Assembly (NCBI GenBank): GCA_948099385.1
Contig: CANUEZ040000117.1
Span: 1,040,001-1,104,000, forward strand
Source of the DNA: Fasciola hepatica
Lineage: Eukaryota > Platyhelminthes > Trematoda > Plagiorchiida > Fasciolidae
DNA: 64,000 nt
Reading direction: 5' to 3'
This document shows, piece by piece, positions 57,851 through 64,000 of the stretch. How positions within the stretch are numbered: position 1 is the stretch's first letter; every line of letters starts with the position of its first letter. Below the pieces are notes generated by a model. It saw only the letters and a list, made by a program, of their open reading frames with translations. It was not told the origin of the DNA and made no database searches. Position numbers and translations under genes: made by a program.

Positions 57851-58429
57851 TCCGTACTGTGTGTCCGTGATAGTGAGGATATGGCGTAAAATGCGGGGTA
57901 ACGATGAATGAAACTACCATAATGGGATTTGAGTTGGCGCCGGTGAGCAAGGTCACCGAACACATCACCCCGCCAAATTTGAATGAGATAATGGCGATAT
58001 TAGTCTGCCGCCAATTCCGTTCAAGTCTGCCTAAATGTTTAGTCTTGTTTCACCTTCTATACCCCATTGGAACTGGAAAAGTAGCAATCTTCGGTTATTG
58101 CCGTCAGGCATAAGAAGTCGTAAAAGAAATATGAAATTGGTCTACCAACGTTTTCTTATGTGTCTGCCATAATGTCCATTTGTTTTGCAAAATGGATAAC
58201 TTTTTGGAACTGCATAAATTGCGGAATGTGAAAAAATGTCAAACGATCCTTCGTAGATGTGGTTCGCCAGGAACAATACAAGTCTGCTACCTTAAGTAGT
58301 CTACACTAGGACTTGAGTTACTAGGCTGCACCGTCATACGTACATACATCTGTATGAACATATGTACATATGTATATATATATATATATATATAAATACA
58401 TATATAAATATGCTTAAAAGGTTGACGTT

Positions 58430-59740
58430 TACGGCCATCGCTGGACGAAAGTCCTGTAGGACTGGGCTATATAAATATTTCTATATACGGTAAACCGAAC
58501 ATCGATTAACGGTTTCCTTCTAGACGTTGTTCCCTGTTTTACGGTTAAATCTCTTTTCTGTGGTTCCGACCGAAGCACATACTCGTCAGCTGCACTGGAA
58601 GTTGTGGGACATTCTAATATTTTTCGGGTCTTTTTCTCTCGACCGAACATAGTGGCGATATCCAACCGGTGTGTTATTCGTTCCACGCCTTCTTTTTCTG
58701 GATGCACGTAGCTCAGTCTAACTTTTGGTCACAAGCCTATAACGTCTGGTAACAACCTTAGTTGGTCTTTAGCCGTTCTGTATTTATCCTCCTCAAGATT
58801 TGTCAATGCTGCGGCAATATCTCTACTGATATCGTCGCACTCCCGCAGCTTCTGCTCCTTGGTGGTTATTGTAGAAGTCGACGCTTGCGAGATGATGGTG
58901 TCTCCACTGGCTAGGGTTATCACCTTCTTACAATCTATTGACTAGCGATTATTGGCTAGCGTAGAAAGGTCGACATTGGCGGCACAGCGACGTGCAACAC
59001 GTGAACGCCAGGCAGCAACCACCGGCGACTGAACGAACAGTCGCGGTGTGGCACATTGCCGCCGGTAACCCTAACGGATGAGTCTCTACTGTCTGCTACA
59101 ATCCACTTACGTTTTACGTAAGATATACCAGTGATCGCCACTGTATGCAAGACACGTATAGACCAAAAGTCCATGCTATTCAGACGCCTATTGAACATGC
59201 GACTAGCATAGTCCCTTAATTCAGCTGTATTATGGGAAGTATCCATTAAGTCAAACACCATGGACTCTTGAAATGCTGTCAGCCTTCGGTTAGCTATATA
59301 TAAACTGGGATTTCCTATTTGGAACCTATGACTATGGACCATGCACCACTTCGCGACAAGATATCCAGTTCCATGGGCGACCAAGGTGACGAATGCTACT
59401 CACTCCAGGTTTTTGCATCTACAATGAAGTCAAACATTAGCAGACAATTATTCTAACCTTTAACAACCTCCACCTTTTAGGCGCCAATGGACACAACAAT
59501 ATTTCACAAAATGATCTTTCGTTCCGTCGCTAATTGTTAGCCGACGCTTTTTGGCCTGTTTCCATGTTCGGGCATTGTAATTGTAAAAGCTGGTGCTTGT
59601 GCAACACTGGAACTCTCAAAAATCTGTAGCGAATTCATCGAGATCTTCGTAAAAGTCTTTTATCAATCGGGAAAACGCATCGGAATTGCCAACTGTCATG
59701 GTCGTTCACTTGGCTAGCGAGCGAGATTGGTGCTGACATT
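58430..59740 (-). pseudogene. Possible transposase remnant (MULE-like N- and C-terminal pieces)
   Basis: Minus-strand sequence from about 59700 has acidic DFYEDLDEFATDF, then KDHFVKYCCVHWRLKGGGC and CMVHSHRFQIGNPSLYIANRR. This cysteine and HSH pattern is reminiscent of the zinc-binding N-terminus of MULE-type transposases. Two further frames (58923-58729, 58707-58429) look like a C-terminal tail. The DDE core is not visible. I am not certain of the family. It lies inside the Penelope-like element. Confidence 0.3.
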
Positions 59741-59991
59741 TTGTGGCGCCAGGCCTCATATACCAGTGTAAATTTGATGATATAAACAATATTTTATAAT
59801 ATTCTTTGCCTTTGGGTAACACCCAACAGAATTTATTTCACGTTCTTTTATACGTAACTTATTTCATCACAAAATGTCTATTTAAGCTGATATTACCGTT
59901 TCATTTGTGGTAGTTCGATCCTTGACTTTCAAAATGTGGCTGCAGAGTCGTGTTCTAATTTTCTTAAAGCCTTTTGGTCTCTTGATCTGCA

Positions 59992-60372
59992 TTATTCTTC
60001 ACTTTTTTGTTCTGCGATTCTGGTTTTGACCCACCCGCATGTTCCTCCAATGTACTGAGCAGGGCAGTCTTTGCAGTTGGAAATATGAATATAATTGTTC
60101 TGTTGGAGTATGCGTTGAGAGTGATTGGTCCCTGTGAGATGAACTAGCAAAGTGTTGTCTTTTCGGAAGAAAACGCGAACATCATTGGCATCATGTACTC
60201 CCCTGTTTGCCTCCGATATGTTAAATTTGTGCGGGATACCAACGGCTATTAGCCAGTCTACGTTCTTCTTGTCGTGTGTTGCCGACTTGTTTTTAGCACA
60301 TCGGTTACTGTGGATGACTGTTGATTTTAAGGGCCGAGTGTAAGCTTTGAATTTCCTGTTTATGGGTGACAT
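59992..60372 (-). pseudogene. Penelope-like C-terminal region with GIY-YIG endonuclease start
   Basis: The frame continues the element after the RT. YIHISNCKDCPAQYIGGTCGW followed by VKTRIAEQKSEE corresponds to the GIY-YIG signature and following helix of Penelope endonucleases (commonly C-x-D-C-x-x-x-YIGET-G-x-L-x-x-R-I-x-E-H). It stops soon after, so the catalytic domain is cut short. A frame break separates it from the RT. Confidence 0.83.
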
Positions 60373-60468
60373 TGTCGTTGTACAATTTGTCGACTCCTTT
60401 GGTTAGTGACGGTACGAGTTCCCGGTTTAGCATTGTAAATGGGCTGAATTAAAGTCCAGATATCTACC

Positions 60469-60831
60469 TCAGCGTGTAGGTTTCCTATAAATGGTCACTG
60501 TAAACCCACGGTAGTTGCTTACTTGCAGTTCATAGTCAAGTGAGCTGATGCTTCTGTCAGTACTCTCAGTCTCCATTGTGAATCTAATTGAGATAGACTG
60601 GTTATTGTGACGTTGTAGAAAGTCTTGCCTTTGTTCCGATTTCAGAATTGCATAAGTATAATCTACATATCTGATATAGATTCGCGGAAGATAGGAAAAT
60701 GCGGCCAATGCCTTAGATTCGATTGGAGGTAAGAACGGCTTTGCTACAATGAGTGCATCACCCATTTTAGCTAATCCGTTCTTAAATTCAACCCTTGCAC
60801 TAAACAATGCCACAAACACACAGACCAACAC
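60469..60831 (-). pseudogene. Penelope-like RT, C-terminal part
   Basis: The frame contains FKNGLAKMGDALIVAKPF, then AAFSYLPRIYIRYVDYTYAI, where the catalytic box reads YVDY instead of YVDD. It ends in YRGFTVTIYRKPTR, the phrase that typically ends the palm of Penelope RTs. The N-terminal RT part is absent. Confidence 0.8.
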
Positions 60832-61052
60832 ATGAACACACTGTGACTAACACCTAATTGTTCTAAGCCACCATCCCAGTTCAATTCGGTTGTAAAACCG
60901 GTCTTGAAAGAAGTTACCCGTATGATCGAAACGTCGACAACCTACCAGTGATTTCGACTAAGCTCTGTTATAAAACAGTGAAATGTCGCCATAAAATTTC
61001 ACACGGTGCATCAATTTTTCGACACACTTTGAACCGATCCTTGTTCTGGCCT
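60790..61052 (-). repeat. Penelope-like element, right inverted arm
   Basis: This is the inverted partner of 57575-57850. The RT frame begins inside it (60831). Confidence 0.88.
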
Positions 61053-61238
61053 CTCCGAAATAAACTGATATTGTTATTTGTACGTGCCCAGTGGGAGCAG
61101 ATGAAAGTTCCGGTAAGTTCAATAGGGTACACCATACGTTATGTAAAACTTTCATCGTTGATCCATTTTATGAAGCGGGTAGCAAATTAATTCAAATTGG
61201 ACCAACCTGATAAAGCACGAAAGTAGGGTTGAGAGGTC
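61053..61238. other. Short interval between Penelope-like element and Gypsy-3
   Basis: Under 200 bases, with no recognised feature. Confidence 0.4.
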
Positions 61239-61546
61239 TGTAGCGGTTGCCATCTTTATTCGTACTTTTACCACGTTTATTGTTTAACTGAACGCTGACT
61301 GCCAACCTCGGTTGCCATTTGACCGTTGCTCTTGCGCACACTCTCACGCACACTCTTAAATATACGCTAACCACTATCTCTCCCAGTCGCCTACTCCTTC
61401 TCACGGGGCGTGGAGAATACCGTTCTGGTTAACATGTTCGTACAGTGCCGAGCATTAGAGTAACGTGCAGGTGGTCCACGCAGAACAAATGACCGAAGCA
61501 CGCGTTTACTAAAGAAACCGCGAAGTAAGGTTTAATTAACCTTACA
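61239..61546 (+). repeat. Gypsy-3 5' LTR
   Basis: It begins TGTAGCGGTTGCC and ends TTAACCTTACA, directly before the primer box. The boundary is inferred from the TGTAG start shared with Gypsy-1 and from the length. The 3' LTR is not in the window. Confidence 0.78.
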
Positions 61547-61565
61547 ATTGGTGAGCCCGAAGTGA
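61547..61565 (+). other. Gypsy-3 primer-binding site
   Basis: ATTGGTGAGCCCGAAGTGA directly follows the LTR. The first 13 bases equal those following the Gypsy-1 5' LTR (9844-9832, minus strand). Confidence 0.75.
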
Positions 61566-61793
61566 TCCCCAGGTCACGCGAGTTTCCTTGTTTTCTACCA
61601 TTCAAGGTCCCGTCTGTGTACGTTTTTGTGTGTTTTATTGTTTCCCAATCTGTTGATATTTTTTGGTCGGTTTGCCAAATAATTGTTTTTGTCCGTACAT
61701 ATTTTGTGCGTGATTTTTGCATTTTCGCGAAGACTATAGTGCCCCATTGGTCGTTGATTTCTTTTCCCGTCTGTATTCTATAAAGTATTCGCT

Positions 61794-62566
61794 ATGTCTG
61801 CCAAACGGAAACCCTGCTCAGACCCCGTTTTTGGGGCGATCACGCTGCACATACCGGCATTCACACCCGCTGATCCAGAACTATGGTTCACGCTGGTCGA
61901 GTTAGAATTCGAAAACTGCCGTATAACCAGTGACGTCAGCCGTTTGGGATAGGTAGCAGGCCGCCTCCCGCCGGAGGTCACAATGCAGGTAAGGGACGTA
62001 ATAATCTCTTCCCGAAGGTATGAGACCTTGAAAGAGGCCGTCATTGCCCGCACGACCCCAACGCAGGACCATTGTATGCTACAACATCAAAACGTTGAGC
62101 TTGGAAGTAGGAAGCCCTCCGAACTACTGCCTGAGATGCAGCACTTGAGAGGGCCGACGGTAGACGAGGACTTGCTCTGAAGGGAACTTTGGCTGCAGCG
62201 TTTGCCACGCGCAAGTGTTCGCTGGAGGAAACTGCGGCAATAGCTGATGACATTATGTCACGATACAGCCCCGCTGTAGCTGGAGTAACCAGGTCCTCCG
62301 TCACAACGGTGCCTGCCTTGCCAACATCTAACGACCTGGAGTCAGTTTTGTCTAGAATTGACACGAGCCTACAACGCCTAGCAGTAAGAAGTGGGTCACA
62401 GGAGCGGCACCGCGCACGCTCACCTGGGCTCCTTAGTCCGTCACTACGACGACGTTTCGTCGGTTCTTCAAAAGAATGGTATTGTAAATACCACAGTCCC
62501 TTCGGTGAGGGAGCCAGACGATGCGAACCAGGGTGTACGTTTCCCGGTGCTCATCAGGGAAACTAA
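61794..62566 (+). pseudogene. gag: Gypsy-3 gag, interrupted
   Basis: It starts at ATG 61794 (MSAKRKPCSDPVFGA). ELWFTLVELEFENCRITSDV is followed by an in-frame TAG at about 61948 and a stop after VDEDLL near 62178. It ends with CKYHSPFGEGARRCEPGC, the CHCC motif of this gypsy group. Compared with Gypsy-1 gag, the order of segments is the same. Confidence 0.88.
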
Positions 62567-62578
62567 ACCCCCGGCCCC

Positions 62579-63117
62579 TTGGTGGCGACCCACGAAGCCG
62601 GGTATCAGACTAACAGTCGTCTTTTGAACGTGAGGGACATCATTTCCAATAACCTATTCCTTGTAGATACCGGTGCCGAAGTGAGAGTCCTCCCCCGAGC
62701 GGAAGGCAACAATAGCACGCCGCAGACCCAAACACTACGCGTTGCCAATGGCACGGCCATCCCAACGTTTTTCAGCGGTCTCTCACCCTAAACTTAGGTT
62801 TAAGGCATAATTTTCGTTGGGTATTCATCATCGCCGACGTCCCGCACCCAATTCTAGACATTGACTTCCTGCAACACTTTGACTTGTTAGTTGATGCACG
62901 GCGCCGCGGAGTGGTAGATCGTCAGACCACTCTCGCTGTTGCGGGTTCTAGTTCGCGAGGGAATCACGTCACGCCTTTTTACGTCCAACCACCGGCACAC
63001 CAACCTTATGGCGAACTCATCGCCGCCTACCCAGCCATGTTTCGGCAGGCCGGGCCTCTCCCAGCAGTGACCACCAGTGTCACTCACCATATCGATACTA
63101 AGGGACCCCCAGTGTTA
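62579..63117 (+). pseudogene. pol: Gypsy-3 protease and RT start
   Basis: The protease active site is in NNLFLVDTGAEVRVLPRAE (near 62665), followed by RVANGTAIPT. After a frame change, DARRRGVVDRQTTLAVAG and LIAAYPAMFRQAGPLPAVTT match the N-terminal RT region of Gypsy-2. The element is cut at 63117. Confidence 0.87.
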
Positions 63118-64000
63118 AATAATAATAATAATAATGGTATATTTCTCGACCATGGTCGAGACGCATGCGCAAGCGCATGATCATGGTGTACAACGTTACT
63201 CAAAACAATGAACTATACACGAATTTCAAGAAAGCGAGTGGAGTCGTCAGAAGCAAAACAATATAGCTAGAGATAGTTTGAGTCGACTGAAATTATAAAG
63301 GTTTGCGCGGCAAATACGGTTTGGTTTCGGATTCGACTGGTTGGTGGTGGTCCGTGAAAATACAAAATATATCGTGAAAATATAGCGCTAGGAATGCGTT
63401 ATACGTCATAATAATGCAAGATGTGGGTAACTGAGGCCTATTGCTGGTTCTATGCACGGAGTAAGTTATGGACATGGAGAGGTTAAAGAAATGAATGGGA
63501 GTACAACCGTGAACTTTGGTGAATATGAAGAGAGCGGCTCTCCATGGAGATGAAGTTGGCCCGGAATGATGGATATTCCCGATTCTAATAGAGGGAGTTC
63601 ATCATGAAACGAGGGGACATGAGGAAACTTTGTGGAAATGGACAGGCAACGTTGATGAATGTGGAGGAAACAGCAATCCATATATAAGGTGAGTTTAGGT
63701 TCGGGATCAATAACCCTTATCATTCAGAAAAAAAGGCAGCGCAACTTGAAGGCCTTTAACTGGTGAAGAGTCAATTTCAAGCTGGATACCGATCGAAAGA
63801 AAAATGAAATCTTGGAAGAGAAAACGGAGCGAAAAAATCTCCTTGTAGGCTTGCGCCTTATTGTTCTGTTATGCTGACAAATATATTGACTTATTGATTC
63901 TCAGTGATCTTCGGCATCATTGTTGGGAACCAAGGATGTGAGGGACAAGTGGACTCGCGTTCGGATAACGTATCGAATTTTAATGAGAAAAAATTCCTGT
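63118..64000 (-). mobile_element. LINE-L: LINE 3' end inserted in Gypsy-3 (runs off the window)
   Basis: On the minus strand it ends with ATGCGCTTGCGCAT and the perfect palindrome CTCGACCATGGTCGAG, then GAAATATACC and an ATT repeat (63118-63134). It aligns with LINE-H along most of its visible length. The coding part, if any, is outside. Confidence 0.83.

Larger units (their letters stand above)
57575..61052 (-). mobile_element. Penelope-like element with inverted terminal repeats
   Basis: Related 240-280-base sequences stand in opposite orientation at 57575-57850 and 60790-61052. Between them, next to the right arm, minus-strand frames encode the end of a Penelope-type RT and a GIY-YIG endonuclease. 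Inverted terminal copies are known for Penelope elements. The RT is truncated at its N-terminus and mutated, so this is a dead copy. The distance from the GIY-YIG stop to the left arm (2 kb) is too long for a 3'UTR and probably holds another insertion. Confidence 0.8.
61239..63117 (+). mobile_element. Gypsy-3: 5' part of a Ty3/gypsy element
   Basis: It contains a 5' LTR (61239-61546), the ATTGGTGAGCCCG primer-site box, a leader, broken gag, protease and the beginning of RT. It ends where the ATT tail of LINE-L starts. The LTR start and length (about 308 bases), primer box and CHCC motif tie it to Gypsy-1. The rest of pol should lie beyond the window. Confidence 0.87.

Overview
The window is eukaryotic and, as far as I can read it, consists almost entirely of retroelements. 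I found no convincing host gene, tRNA, rRNA or CRISPR array. The families present are BEL/Pao LTR elements, Ty3/gypsy elements with a CHCC-type gag zinc motif (the CsRn1-type arrangement described from flukes), CR1-like LINEs with an RRM-like ORF1, and a Penelope-like element with a GIY-YIG domain. This mix suggests a parasitic flatworm (fluke or tapeworm). That placement is an inference from element types only.

From about 1 to 49,500 the window is a readable set of nested insertions. LINE-D (+) is the outer host on the left. Its 3'UTR is split into 2837-3110 and 26245-26967. BEL-B (+, 3' part 1493-2836) lies upstream in it and is itself broken by BEL-A (+, 1-1492). The gap in LINE-D is filled by a short LINE 3' end (LINE-E, 3111-4594, -) and by LINE-A (-, 4595 to about 26240). 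LINE-A is interrupted three times: by a small gypsy derivative (Gypsy-1, 7443-10153, -), by LINE-B (11384-16204, +) and by a nearly complete BEL/Pao element (BEL-C, 16517-23209, -). At these three sites the LINE-A sequence (reading frame or 3'UTR) can be followed across the insertion, and two sites keep target duplications.

On the right, LINE-C (-, about 27590-49480) is the host. Gypsy-2 (+, 29109-36824) sits in its RT and carries two LINE 3' ends of its own (LINE-G and LINE-H). A full-length LINE-F (-, 37911 to about 45850) sits between its endonuclease and RT. LINE-C and LINE-D point at each other across about 620 bases (26968-27589) that I cannot assign.

From 49,480 to 64,000 the elements are older and more decayed: LINE fragments with PHD-like, endonuclease and RT pieces (50.4-57.2 kb), a Penelope-like element with inverted terminal repeats (57575-61052) that may contain a transposase remnant, and Gypsy-3 (+, 61239-63117), cut by another LINE 3' end that runs off the window.

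Most coding regions carry stops or frameshifts. The youngest-looking elements are Gypsy-1 (identical LTRs, a gag-only deletion derivative), BEL-C (LTRs about 1% different) and the BEL-A/BEL-C subfamily. A recurring feature is a short stem-loop plus a shared AAATATAC-type box and an ATT-type tail at the 3' ends of several LINEs.
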